Of a stretch of 14,780 bases of DNA, positions 1-6,442 are shown in pieces. Every line of letters starts with the position of its first letter. The stretch's first letter is position 1. A model generated the notes under the pieces. It worked only from the letters and a program-made list of their open reading frames with translations. It had not been told where the DNA came from and did no database searches. The position numbers and the translations under genes are program-made. Origin of the DNA: Comamonas sp. (GTDB taxonomy: Bacteria; Pseudomonadota; Gammaproteobacteria; Burkholderiales; Burkholderiaceae_C); NCBI GenBank assembly GCA_019236485.1, contig JAFAIY010000336.1:1-14780 (forward strand), read 5' to 3'.

Positions 1-1
1 G

Positions 2-157
2 CGCAATGTGGCCGTGGCCATGGGCAATGCCTTGCGTGCCGCCGAGGACGAAGCGCAGAAGCAGGAGCTGATCCGCGCCTTGCAGCTGCGCGCCGCGCAC
101 GAGGATGCCGTGGTGCGCGAGCATGTGGCCTGGGCGCTGGCCCAGGCGCGCGACTAG
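2..157 (+). CDS. queG: Epoxyqueuosine reductase QueG, C-terminal fragment (partial)
   Basis: This is the last 51 codons of a gene that starts outside the window, read in frame from base 2 to a TAG at 155-157. The visible peptide begins RNVAVAMGNAL and ends VREHVAWALAQARD. It is an Ala- and Arg-rich helical tail like the HEAT-like C-terminal repeat of QueG, which reduces epoxyqueuosine to queuosine in tRNA using cobalamin and iron-sulfur clusters. The catalytic domain and cluster-binding cysteines lie upstream of the window, so the assignment rests on this tail alone. Other HEAT-repeat proteins are possible. Its stop codon overlaps the stop of the convergent esterase gene within one CTAG tetranucleotide, so there is no intergenic terminator. 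Confidence 0.62.
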   Translation, partial: RNVAVAMGNALRAAEDEAQKQELIRALQLRAAHEDAVVREHVAWALAQARD

Positions 158-837
158 CGCAGAAAGCCCAGGCTGCGCAGGCGTGCCTCCAGCGTGTCAG
201 TGAACAGCGCATAGCCCTGGGCATTGGCATGAACCTGATCGGCGCGCAGCGCCGGCTGGCTCAGCACCTCGGACCAGGCGTTTGCCAGCAGCGCCACCTT
301 GGCCTGACCGGCCACTTGCTCGAACAGCGGGTGATCCTTGAATTTGGCGGTGACCGCCGTCATCAGACTCAGCTGGGGCACGGCGACCAGCAGCACGGGC
401 ACCTGCCGGCTCTTGAGCAGGGCCAGCATGGCTTGGAGCTGGCCCTGTGTGAGGGTCGCACTTTGCTGCTGCAGAAAGTCGTTGCCGCCCGCGCAGAGTA
501 TGACCAGGGCCGGCGCGTGCTCGTCCAGCAGGCCGGGCAGCCTGGCCGCGATCTGGGTCGAGGTCTCGCCGGGCACGCCGGCATTGACAAGCTTCCAGCC
601 GCTGCGCCGCTGCAGCTGTGCGGGCCAGGCCTGCTCGGGGGCCGCGCCGCTGCCAAAGGTCAGCGAGTCGCCCAGTGCCAGCACCGTGGCGCCCGCGGCC
701 AGGGCCTGGGCTTGGTTGCCGGACTTTCTGCCGCAGGCCGCCAGGCTTCCTAGAGTCAAGGCGCCGAGCAGGCCCAGTTGCGCGAGCCGCTGCAGATGGG
801 CGCGGCGGCGGTTCAAGTCCTGGGTCCTGGCGTGCAT
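154..837 (-). CDS. GDSL/SGNH-family esterase, predicted lipoprotein (TesA-like)
   Basis: The product is a 227-aa serine hydrolase of the SGNH (GDSL) family, which cleaves esters or thioesters of acyl chains. Block I is ALGDSLTFG with nucleophile Ser58. Block II Gly lies in GVPGETS (about 87-93), block III is GGND (117-120), and the block V acid and base are Asp200 and His203 in ADQVHANAQGY. The first 34 residues are a signal sequence with an Arg-rich start, a hydrophobic stretch and a lipobox LAAC with Cys35, so I infer a lipid-anchored periplasmic or outer-membrane protein. TesA homologues usually have a plain signal peptide. The ATG at 837 is supported by an AAGGGAG ribosome site four bases upstream. 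The gene is convergent with queG and divergent from Bug receptor 1. Family is firm; the natural substrate cannot be read from sequence. Confidence 0.9.
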   Translation of the reverse strand: MHARTQDLNRRRAHLQRLAQLGLLGALTLGSLAACGRKSGNQAQALAAGATVLALGDSLTFGSGAAPEQAWPAQLQRRSGWKLVNAGVPGETSTQIAARLPGLLDEHAPALVILCAGGNDFLQQQSATLTQGQLQAMLALLKSRQVPVLLVAVPQLSLMTAVTAKFKDHPLFEQVAGQAKVALLANAWSEVLSQPALRADQVHANAQGYALFTDTLEARLRSLGFLR

Positions 838-1104
838 ATTGCTCCCTTCGATCTGGCGACTGTCTGGCCGCAGTATAGAAAGTCCTGCGGCAGAGACTTA
901 AGCAGCCAGGATGGGCGTCGCAGCGTTCTATCGGCTACAGCGCGAGCCGGGTGCCGACTCCTTGCAGCAGATCAAGCCCTCCGGCTTATTTGTGTTTATC
1001 AAGGGTAAACACTGATGAATTCAGGGCGTGTAGAACAAAAAGGAATTAGCGGCGCTTTTAGTATTTGCAGTTCGTTATTTGCGAACCTCATGAGGAGACC
1101 CTTT
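838..1104. other. Divergent intergenic region, esterase / Bug receptor 1
   Basis: This stretch of 267 bp lies between two divergent starts. The esterase ribosome site is at 842-848 (minus strand) and the Bug ribosome site GAGGAG at 1092-1097 (plus strand). A 7-bp perfect dyad at 992-1012 looks like an operator, and a short 5-bp dyad GTTCG/CGAAC (1070-1074 and 1082-1086) sits just before the Bug ribosome site. The right half is clearly AT-richer than the genes. An open frame with an ATG at 1015 joins the Bug gene in frame, but its extra 30 residues do not resemble a signal peptide, so I treat that stretch as leader. I see no convincing sigma-70 -35/-10 pair. Confidence 0.6.
992..1012. promoter_or_regulatory. 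Operator-like inverted repeat upstream of Bug receptor 1
   Basis: GTGTTTA (992-998) and TAAACAC (1006-1012) form a perfect 7-bp dyad around a 7-base spacer (tcaaggg). It lies about 93 bp upstream of the Bug start and 155 bp from the divergent esterase start. Symmetry, AT-richness and position suggest a transcription factor binding site. There is no T-run after it, so it is not a terminator. The regulator is unknown and no regulator gene is adjacent. Confidence 0.45.
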
Positions 1105-2085
1105 ATGAATCGTCGTCTGTGGATGGGCCTGACCTTGGCTCTTGCAACGGCTGGTGTTTCGACCGGTGCGATTGCCGACGCCAACTTCCCCGCCAAGCCG
1201 ATCAAGCTTCTTGTGCCTTTTGCAGCAGGCGGCACGACCGACATCATTGCGCGCGTGATCGCCGACCCGCTGGGCAAGGAACTGGGCCAGCCCGTGATCG
1301 TGGACAACAAGGGCGGTGGCGGCGGCGTGATCGGCGCGCAGGAAACCGCGCGTCAGAAGCCCGATGGCTACAACCTGGGCATTTCCACCCTGTCGACCAT
1401 GGCCACCAATCCGGCCATCAACCCCAAGACGCCCTACAACCCGCTGACGGACTTCACGCCCATCATCAATATTGCGGCCACGCCCAATGTGATCGCCGTG
1501 AACCCCAAGTTCCCCGGCGCAGCCAACTACAAGGCTTTCGAGGCCGAACTCAAGGGCCATCCCGGCAAGTATTCCTATGGTTCTTCGGGCACGGGCGGCA
1601 TCCAGCACATGCTGATGGAGCTGTACAAGTCGCTGACCGGCATCCAGATGACCCATGTGCCTTACCGCGGCGCAGGCCCGGCACTGAACGACGCGGTTGC
1701 CGGCCAGATTCCCATGATTCTGGACAATCTGCCCTCGGCACTGCCTTTCATCAAGGACAACCGCCTCAAGGCCGTGGCCGTGGCTGCTCCCCAGCGCCTG
1801 GCCGTGCTGCCTGACGTGCCCACCTTCAAGGAAGTGGGTCTGGAGCAGGTGAACCGCATGGCTTCCTACGGCATTCTGGGCCCCAAGGGCATGGACAAGG
1901 CCGTGGTCGACAAGATCAATGCCGCTGTGAAGAAGGTGCTGCAGGACCCGGCCGTGAAGAAGCGCATCGAAGACACGGGTTCGCTGGTGGTGGGCAACTC
2001 GTCTCAGGAATTCGCCAAGGAACTCAAGGACGAGTACGAAACCTACAAGCAGGTCGTGGCCAAGCAGAAGCTGACGCTGGACTAA
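1105..2085 (+). CDS. Bug/TctC-family periplasmic substrate-binding protein (receptor 1)
   Basis: The product is a 326-aa periplasmic solute receptor of the Bug family (tripartite tricarboxylate transporter receptors). These bind small carboxylates or other amphiphilic acids with a two-domain Venus-flytrap fold. Evidence includes an N-terminal signal peptide (about 1-25, cleavage near AIADA), the family block KPIKLLVPFAAGGTTD (31-46), a DNKGGGGGVIGAQ loop (67-79), KPDGYNLG (85-92) and THVPYRGAGPALNDAVAGQI further on. Length fits the family (about 320-330). I chose ATG 1105 because GAGGAG lies seven bases upstream and the protein then starts directly with the signal peptide; the in-frame ATG at 1015 adds a non-signal stretch. 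No TctA/TctB membrane genes are adjacent, so it is an orphan receptor as is common in Comamonas and Bordetella. It is followed by a strong terminator. The ligand is unknown. Confidence 0.93.
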   Translation: MNRRLWMGLTLALATAGVSTGAIADANFPAKPIKLLVPFAAGGTTDIIARVIADPLGKELGQPVIVDNKGGGGGVIGAQETARQKPDGYNLGISTLSTMATNPAINPKTPYNPLTDFTPIINIAATPNVIAVNPKFPGAANYKAFEAELKGHPGKYSYGSSGTGGIQHMLMELYKSLTGIQMTHVPYRGAGPALNDAVAGQIPMILDNLPSALPFIKDNRLKAVAVAAPQRLAVLPDVPTFKEVGLEQVNRMASYGILGPKGMDKAVVDKINAAVKKVLQDPAVKKRIEDTGSLVVGNSSQEFAKELKDEYETYKQVVAKQKLTLD

Positions 2086-2107
2086 GCATCCGACCAGCTG
2101 CTTGATT

Positions 2108-2147
2108 TGCTATTTAAATAAAAGCAGTTGGCGCTGATACAGCAAGC
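2108..2147 (+). repeat. AT-rich dispersed-repeat-like segment, copy 1
   Basis: An AT-rich island after the Bug receptor 1 stop begins TGCTATTTAAATA and continues through AGCAGTTGGCGCTGAT to ACAGCAAGC. It aligns by eye with the reverse complement of the segment upstream of eno (AGCAGCTTGCGCTTGAT...CAAGCG), and its TGCTATT start is shared with the segment at 9928. I recognise this as resembling short intergenic repeats of Comamonadaceae genomes; that link is from memory. It runs straight into the left arm of the terminator. Confidence 0.45.
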
Positions 2148-2183
2148 CCGAAGTGCCGAAAAGGCCTTCGGGCTTTGTTTTTT
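2144..2183 (+). terminator. Rho-independent terminator of Bug receptor 1
   Basis: The arms AAGCCCGAAG (2144-2153) and CTTCGGGCTT (2166-2175) form a perfect 10-bp stem with a 12-base loop. They are followed on the plus strand by TGTTTTTT. It lies 58 bases after the Bug stop and five bases before the end of the convergent ATPase gene. The U-run on one side makes it mainly a plus-strand terminator. Confidence 0.9.
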
Positions 2184-2188
2184 GGGGC

Positions 2189-3424
2189 TCAGGCTTGCAG
2201 CCACTCCCAGCGCGGCAGCTCGCCAGGGTTCAGGTTGGCGATGCGGGTTTCGCCCAGCTCTTTTTCCAGATGGATAGGCTGCCAGCCGGGCAGGCTGTTC
2301 TCATCGTCCCCCTCGGTGATGCGGCTGAACTGCGCATCCTCCAGCGCATTCAGCAGGCGGTTGGCATGGGTGACCACGATCAGCTGCGTCTGGCGTGCAG
2401 CCTGCGTGATGAGGCGGCCCAGCGCCGGCAGCAGGTCCGGGTGCAGACTGGTTTCGGGTTCGTTGAGCACCAGCAGCTGCGGCGGGCGCGGGCTGAGCAG
2501 GGCCGCGATCAGCAGCAGATAGCGCAGCGTGCCGTCGGAAAGCTCGGCCGCGCCCAGCGGGCGCAGCAGGCCGGGCTGGTGCATCTGCAGCAGCAGGCGG
2601 CCGCCTTCGCCGGCAATGCCGAGGCGGGCTCCCGCAAACGCATCGGCCACGGCCTGCTCCAGCGCCTCGAGGTCGCCGATTTCCTGAATCGTCAGCAGCG
2701 CGGCCGCCAGGTCATGGCCGTCGCCGCTGAGCACCGGCGTATAGCAGCCCAGCTGGGGCTGGCGCGCGGGGGCGTCGACATCGGTGCGGAAATGGTCGTA
2801 AAAGCGCCAGGCGCGGATCTCCTCGCGCAGGGTGATGATCTCGGGTGCGCCGCGCGGGTCCACCAGCTCGGTCATCATGCTGGCCCAGCGCGCGACGGGG
2901 CGCTCCAGCGTCTGCCAGCGCGCATGGCCTGAAGACGGCGAATCGCTGCGCAGGCGCAGGGCCGGGCCCTTGCGTTCCACCAGCAGGCTGGCAGGGCGGC
3001 ATACAGGGCCGGCCCAGACGGCTTCGCTCTTGATTTCGGGGTCCTGCGCAAACGGCCGGGGCACGCTGGACGGTGCGGGCCTGCCCAGCGCAATCGCATA
3101 GCTGAGCCCGTCCCAGCCATGGCTGGCAAAGCCCAGCTGCAGGCGCTCGGTCTTGCTGCGCACCGAGCCCTGCACCGGGTACTCGCCGCGGCGCATGGCG
3201 GCCGAGATCTCCTCGGGGCCGGCCCAGAGCGTGGAGGGCAGGCCGCCCTCGCGCACCAGGGATTGCACGGCGCCGCCATAGGCGATCTCGCCCAGCAGGC
3301 GCAGCGCCTTGTAGACGCTGCTTTTGCCGCTGCCATTGGGGCCGGTCACCACGGTCAGGCGCCCCAGGGGCATGATCAGATGGCGCAGGCTGCGGTAGTT
3401 GGCAATGGCGAGTGTGGCGAGCAT
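2189..3424 (-). CDS. AAA-family ATPase (RecF/SMC-like, COG4637-type)
   Basis: The product is a 411-aa soluble ATPase with an ABC/SMC-type head. It has Walker A GPNGSGKSS (28-36), a signature-like AELSDGTLRYL (293-303), Walker B LLVLNEPETSLHP (317-329, with Asn-Glu rather than Asp-Glu), and a switch His in VVTHA (350-354). It starts with the typical MLATLAIANYRSLRHL strand. The middle (about 50-290) has no domain I can name. Members of this group are usually annotated only as ATPase or predicted RecF-like. The start at 3424 gives this N-terminus. An upstream in-frame ATG at 3484 would add 20 residues and overlap the xerD start, and neither start has a strong ribosome site. No nuclease or TOPRIM gene is adjacent, so I do not call it an OLD-type or defence ATPase. 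Function in the cell is unknown. Confidence 0.85.
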   Translation of the reverse strand: MLATLAIANYRSLRHLIMPLGRLTVVTGPNGSGKSSVYKALRLLGEIAYGGAVQSLVREGGLPSTLWAGPEEISAAMRRGEYPVQGSVRSKTERLQLGFASHGWDGLSYAIALGRPAPSSVPRPFAQDPEIKSEAVWAGPVCRPASLLVERKGPALRLRSDSPSSGHARWQTLERPVARWASMMTELVDPRGAPEIITLREEIRAWRFYDHFRTDVDAPARQPQLGCYTPVLSGDGHDLAAALLTIQEIGDLEALEQAVADAFAGARLGIAGEGGRLLLQMHQPGLLRPLGAAELSDGTLRYLLLIAALLSPRPPQLLVLNEPETSLHPDLLPALGRLITQAARQTQLIVVTHANRLLNALEDAQFSRITEGDDENSLPGWQPIHLEKELGETRIANLNPGELPRWEWLQA

Positions 3425-3482
3425 GGGGGCGGCTGAAGCAATTCCGGCCCATGGTAGCAGCGCCAGCGTGTACGCTTGGCCC
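3425..3482. promoter_or_regulatory. Divergent spacer between the ATPase and xerD
   Basis: Only 58 bp separate the chosen ATPase start from the xerD start, so the promoters and ribosome sites of both genes must lie here or inside the opposite gene. I see no strong Shine-Dalgarno for either gene. A small dyad AGCGT-gt-ACGCT lies near the xerD start. No confident -35/-10 pair can be read. Confidence 0.4.
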
Positions 3483-4439
3483 ATGTCTGAAGCCGAGAAA
3501 AAAACGCGTCAAGCCATGGTTCCCGAGGAGTGGCCGCTGCCCCTGCCAGCGAGTCAGGACGCCATGGATCTGTTCATAGACGCTTTGCTGCTGGAGGACG
3601 GTCTGTCGCGCAACACCCTGGCCGCCTATCGCCGCGATCTGACGGCCGTGGCCCGCTGGCTGGCCAGCCTGACGCCGCCCAGGACTCTGGATGCCGCGCA
3701 GGAAGCCGATCTCCAGGGCTATTTCACGGTCCGCGTGGACGAGACCAAGCCCACCTCGTCCAACCGGCGCCTGACGGTGCTGCGCCGCTACTTCCACTGG
3801 GCGCTGCGGGAAAAGCGCGTGGCCGCGGACCCTACGGTGCGCATGCTGGCCGCCAAGCAGGCGCCGCGCATGCCCAAGACCCTGACCCAGGCCCAGGTCG
3901 AAGCCCTGCTGCAGGCCCCGGATGTGGATACGCCCCTGGGCCTGCGCGACCGCGCCATGCTGGAGCTGATGTATGCCAGCGGCTTGCGTGTGAGCGAGCT
4001 GGTCACGGTGCGCCTGCACGAGCTGGACCTGCGCGCCGGCGTGCTGCGCGTGACGGGCAAGGGGCGCAAGGAGAGGCTGCTGCCCTTCGGCCAGGAGGCG
4101 CAATGGTGGCTGGAGCGCTATCTGCATGAGGCGCGCGCCGCGATTCTGGGCGGGCAGCAGAGCGAGGAGGTATTTGTGACCCAGCGCGGCGCGGGCATGA
4201 GCCGCGTGATGTTCTGGGTCATCGTCAAGAAATGCGCGCAGCTGGCCGGCGTGACCTCGCCGCTGTCGCCGCACACGCTGCGCCATGCGTTTGCTACCCA
4301 TCTGCTCAACCATGGCGCGGACCTGCGCGTGGTGCAGATGTTGCTGGGCCATGCCGACATCTCCACCACCACCATCTACACCCATGTGGCGCGCGAGAGG
4401 CTCAAGGCCTTGCATGCCGAGCACCATCCGCGTGGCTAG
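3483..4439 (+). CDS. xerD: Site-specific tyrosine recombinase XerD
   Basis: The product is a 318-aa tyrosine recombinase. With XerC it resolves chromosome dimers at dif during division, normally activated by FtsK. The N-terminal SAM-like DNA-binding domain (about 25-112) contains FIDALLLEDGLSRNTLAAYRRD. The catalytic domain holds the full set Arg169 (SGLRVSEL), Lys193 (TGKGRKERLLPF), His264 and Arg267 (SPHTLRHAFATHLLNHG), His290 (LLGHADISTT) and Tyr299 nucleophile (IYTHV). Length and the LEDGLSRNTLAAYRRDL stretch favour XerD over XerC or a mobile integrase, and there is no att site or phage gene nearby. The ATG at 3483 gives MSEAEKK; an upstream in-frame start at 3399 lies inside the divergent ATPase gene and is unlikely. 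The gene converges on the molybdopterin-domain gene across 15 bp. Confidence 0.93.
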   Translation: MSEAEKKTRQAMVPEEWPLPLPASQDAMDLFIDALLLEDGLSRNTLAAYRRDLTAVARWLASLTPPRTLDAAQEADLQGYFTVRVDETKPTSSNRRLTVLRRYFHWALREKRVAADPTVRMLAAKQAPRMPKTLTQAQVEALLQAPDVDTPLGLRDRAMLELMYASGLRVSELVTVRLHELDLRAGVLRVTGKGRKERLLPFGQEAQWWLERYLHEARAAILGGQQSEEVFVTQRGAGMSRVMFWVIVKKCAQLAGVTSPLSPHTLRHAFATHLLNHGADLRVVQMLLGHADISTTTIYTHVARERLKALHAEHHPRG

Positions 4440-4454
4440 CGCCGGCGCGGGGGC

Positions 4455-5111
4455 TCAGCCTGCGGGCGGCCTGGCGCCGACCTCCATGTAGTACAGGCCC
4501 CAGACCGCGGCCTGAAAGCGCTCCTTGAGCGGCAACTGGCCAAGTTCGGCGATCTGCTGCGGCGCGTAGATGCTCCACAGCGGGCCCAGGCCGCCCATGG
4601 CCAGCGGCAGCCCGTCGAGCTGCGTGGCCAGCAGCATGCGCCAGCGCAGGGCCTGGGCCAGGGGCATCCGGCTGCGGTAGCCGTCTATGCCCTGCAGGGT
4701 CAGCCAATGCTCTTGGGCCAAGGCCTGGCCCAGGTCCAGGCCGGCGGCCTGCAGCACATGCTCTAGCAGCGGGCCGCGCAGACCGTGCTCGGCCTCGTCG
4801 TACTCGAGTGCGGTTCTCAGCGTGTGCTGCTCCAGGCTGTTGAGCGCATCGAGCCCGCAGGACCAGGCGGCGTCAAACCGGTAGCCGTGGGTGATCAGCA
4901 TGCGGTCGCCGGCGGCCTGGAGCTTGCCGCGATTGGCTTCTATGCCCGGGCCGGAAATGGTCAGAACCACGGGCTGCAGGCCGTTGAGCACGCAGGTCTG
5001 GGTCGCCGACCTGGCGGCCTGCGCGGCCGCGGGCAGAGCCAGGGCTGCGGCGCAGGCGGCACTGCCGCGCGAGAGCAGATTGCGACGTGAGAGAGTGTTG
5101 GGATCGGTCAT
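4455..5111 (-). CDS. Tat-exported molybdopterin-domain (SUOX-fold-like) protein
   Basis: The product is a 218-aa exported protein. A twin-arginine signal SRRNLLSRG (8-16) is followed by an Ala-rich hydrophobic stretch with a cleavage site near AAAQA (28-32). Tat export fits a protein that folds around a cofactor before export. The C-terminal half matches the small oxidoreductase molybdopterin-binding fold: LRGPLLEHVLQAAGLD (111-126), LQGIDGYRSRMPLAQAL (139-155), ATQLDGLPL, GLGPLWSIYAP (174-184) and a final WGLYYMEV (204-211). The four cysteines are at 20, 40, 85 and, judging by eye, none sits where sulfite oxidase has its molybdenum-ligating Cys, so redox activity is uncertain. No cytochrome or membrane partner gene is adjacent. 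The start has only a weak ribosome site. Confidence is good for export and fold, low for reaction. Confidence 0.72.
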   Translation of the reverse strand: MTDPNTLSRRNLLSRGSAACAAALALPAAAQAARSATQTCVLNGLQPVVLTISGPGIEANRGKLQAAGDRMLITHGYRFDAAWSCGLDALNSLEQHTLRTALEYDEAEHGLRGPLLEHVLQAAGLDLGQALAQEHWLTLQGIDGYRSRMPLAQALRWRMLLATQLDGLPLAMGGLGPLWSIYAPQQIAELGQLPLKERFQAAVWGLYYMEVGARPPAG

Positions 5112-5367
5112 GGAGCACTTTCTGCAAAGCCTGGGCCGCAGTCTAGCGGCAGGCCGGGCTGCGGGTCCAGTCCTGCGGCGGATTGCCTGCCGCGGCCGGA
5201 GTGGCCATCCCAGCCGCGCCCGACCCGTTTGAAGCCGCCTAATCCGATGAAATCGATGGTCGGAAAGATGGTTTGCCGCAATCGATCTGCCGAAGCAGTG
5301 CAGAGCCTTTCAAGGGCTTAGGCTTTGGTCAAAAATTCGGATATTGTTTTCCTAATCTGCATTGCTC
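5112..5367. other. Divergent intergenic region before Bug receptor 2
   Basis: This 256-bp gap between two divergent genes must carry both promoters. The heptamer AATCGAT occurs twice (5251-5257 and 5280-5286), 29 bases apart; each contains the palindrome ATCGAT and they flank a G/A-rich stretch. The last 45 bases before the Bug gene are AT-rich (aaaaattcggatattgtttt). I found no convincing -35/-10 pair and no Shine-Dalgarno before the Bug start. Confidence 0.5.
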
Positions 5368-6369
5368 ATGACCCGATTCTTGCGCCGAAGCCTGCTGGCC
5401 TGTGCCGTGGCTGCCGCCCTGCCTGCGACCCTGTCCCTGAACGCCAGCGCGGCCGATAAGGCCGACGCCGGCTGGCCCAGTCGCCCCATCCGCCTGGTGG
5501 TCTCCTATCCCGCCGGTGGCGTCAGCGATGTGGTGGCCCGTGCTCTGGGCGAAAAACTCACGGCGGCCCTGGGCCAGTCCGTGGTGGTGGACAACAAGGC
5601 CGGGGCCGGCGGCGCCATAGGCCTGGATCTGGTGGCCAAATCGGCACCCGACGGCTATACGCTGGGCTTTTCCTCCATCAGCCCGCTGACGCTGAGCCCG
5701 CATCTGGGCAAGCCGCTGTTCGATGCACACAAGGATCTGGTGCCCGTGGTCAGCGTCATGTACTCGCCCGTGCTGCTATTGGGCACGACCCGTTCCACGG
5801 CCCAGAACTTTGCCGAGCTGATCAGCCAGGCCAAGGCCCGCCCGGGCGAGGTGCGCTGGGCCACGGCCGGCCTGGCCTCGCTGGGCCACATCATGCTCGA
5901 GCAGATCGGCGACAAGGCCAAGGTGCAGATCACGCATATCCCTTACAAGGGGGGCGGCCAGCAGCTCAATGACGGTCTGAGCGCCCAGTTCGAGGTGCTC
6001 TCGACCAATGCGGGCCCGGCCGTGATGCAGCATATCAAGGCCGGCAAGTTCAAGGCCCTGGCCGTGGGCGCGCCTTCGCGCCTGGATTCGCTGCCCCAGG
6101 TGCCGACCCTGGCGGAGCTGGGCTACAAGAGCGCCAATATGACCTCGGTGTTTGGCGTCTTCGCGCCGGCCGGCTTGCCCGCGCCCATACTGGCCCGCCT
6201 CAATGCCGAGGTGAACAAGGCGCTGGCGCTGCCCGAGATCCGGCAGCGCCTGGAGGCCACGGACAATGTGCCCACGGGCGGCAAGGCCGCGGACTTTGCC
6301 AAGCAGATCGAGGCCGAATCCAAGGCCAATGCGCAGATCATCCAGGCCGCGCATATCCAGCTGAACTGA
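5368..6369 (+). CDS. Bug/TctC-family periplasmic substrate-binding protein (receptor 2)
   Basis: The product is a 333-aa periplasmic receptor of the same family as receptor 1 but clearly diverged. The signal peptide covers about 1-28 (FLRRSLLACAVAAALPATL, cleavage near NASA-A). The family block is SRPIRLVVSYPAGGVSD (38-54), then VVDNKAGAGGAIG (73-85), SAPDGYTLG (92-100) and ITHIPYKGGGQQLNDGLSAQ further on. The start is ATG 5368; a TTG six bases upstream in frame would add two residues. Neither has a visible ribosome site, which is unusual next to receptor 1 with its strong GAGGAG. No transporter membrane genes adjoin it. Downstream, a hairpin at 6374-6409 is placed to stop the convergent operon. 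The ligand is unknown. Confidence 0.92.
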   Translation: MTRFLRRSLLACAVAAALPATLSLNASAADKADAGWPSRPIRLVVSYPAGGVSDVVARALGEKLTAALGQSVVVDNKAGAGGAIGLDLVAKSAPDGYTLGFSSISPLTLSPHLGKPLFDAHKDLVPVVSVMYSPVLLLGTTRSTAQNFAELISQAKARPGEVRWATAGLASLGHIMLEQIGDKAKVQITHIPYKGGGQQLNDGLSAQFEVLSTNAGPAVMQHIKAGKFKALAVGAPSRLDSLPQVPTLAELGYKSANMTSVFGVFAPAGLPAPILARLNAEVNKALALPEIRQRLEATDNVPTGGKAADFAKQIEAESKANAQIIQAAHIQLN

Positions 6370-6373
6370 GCGT

Positions 6374-6409
6374 AAAAAAAGGATTGCGGCCGCAGCGGCC
6401 GCAATCCTT
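6374..6409 (-). terminator. Strong terminator of the EAL/HDOD operon
   Basis: A perfect 15-bp inverted repeat (6379-6393 and 6395-6409) is centred on one base. Each arm contains GCGGCCGC. On the minus strand the hairpin is followed by a run of seven U, as expected for a terminator of the gene ending at 6443. On the plus strand no U-run follows, though the stem alone could still hinder read-through from Bug receptor 2, whose stop is four bases away. Confidence 0.88.
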
Positions 6410-6442
6410 GGAGCTGTGCCAGCTGCGCCGGCTTCAGCGGAA

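Noticed and set aside
1015..1104. N-terminal extension of Bug receptor 1 from an earlier ATG
   Set aside because: The 30 extra residues are not a signal peptide, while the ATG at 1105 has a strong ribosome site and begins a normal signal peptide.
2189..3424. ATPase as part of an OLD/Gabija-like defence system
   Set aside because: There is no TOPRIM domain, nuclease or helicase partner, and the neighbours are core genes (xerD). The sequence supports only an ATPase of unknown role.
2712..4427. A 571-codon open frame on the minus strand across xerD and the ATPase
   Set aside because: It is antisense to xerD and out of frame with the ATPase on its own strand. The composition (Gln, His, Arg, Gly) is that of a frame shadow.
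3483..4439. Tyrosine recombinase as an integrase of a mobile island
   Set aside because: Its length, N-terminus and catalytic blocks match XerD, and no attachment repeats, tRNA gene, excisionase or cargo genes are near.
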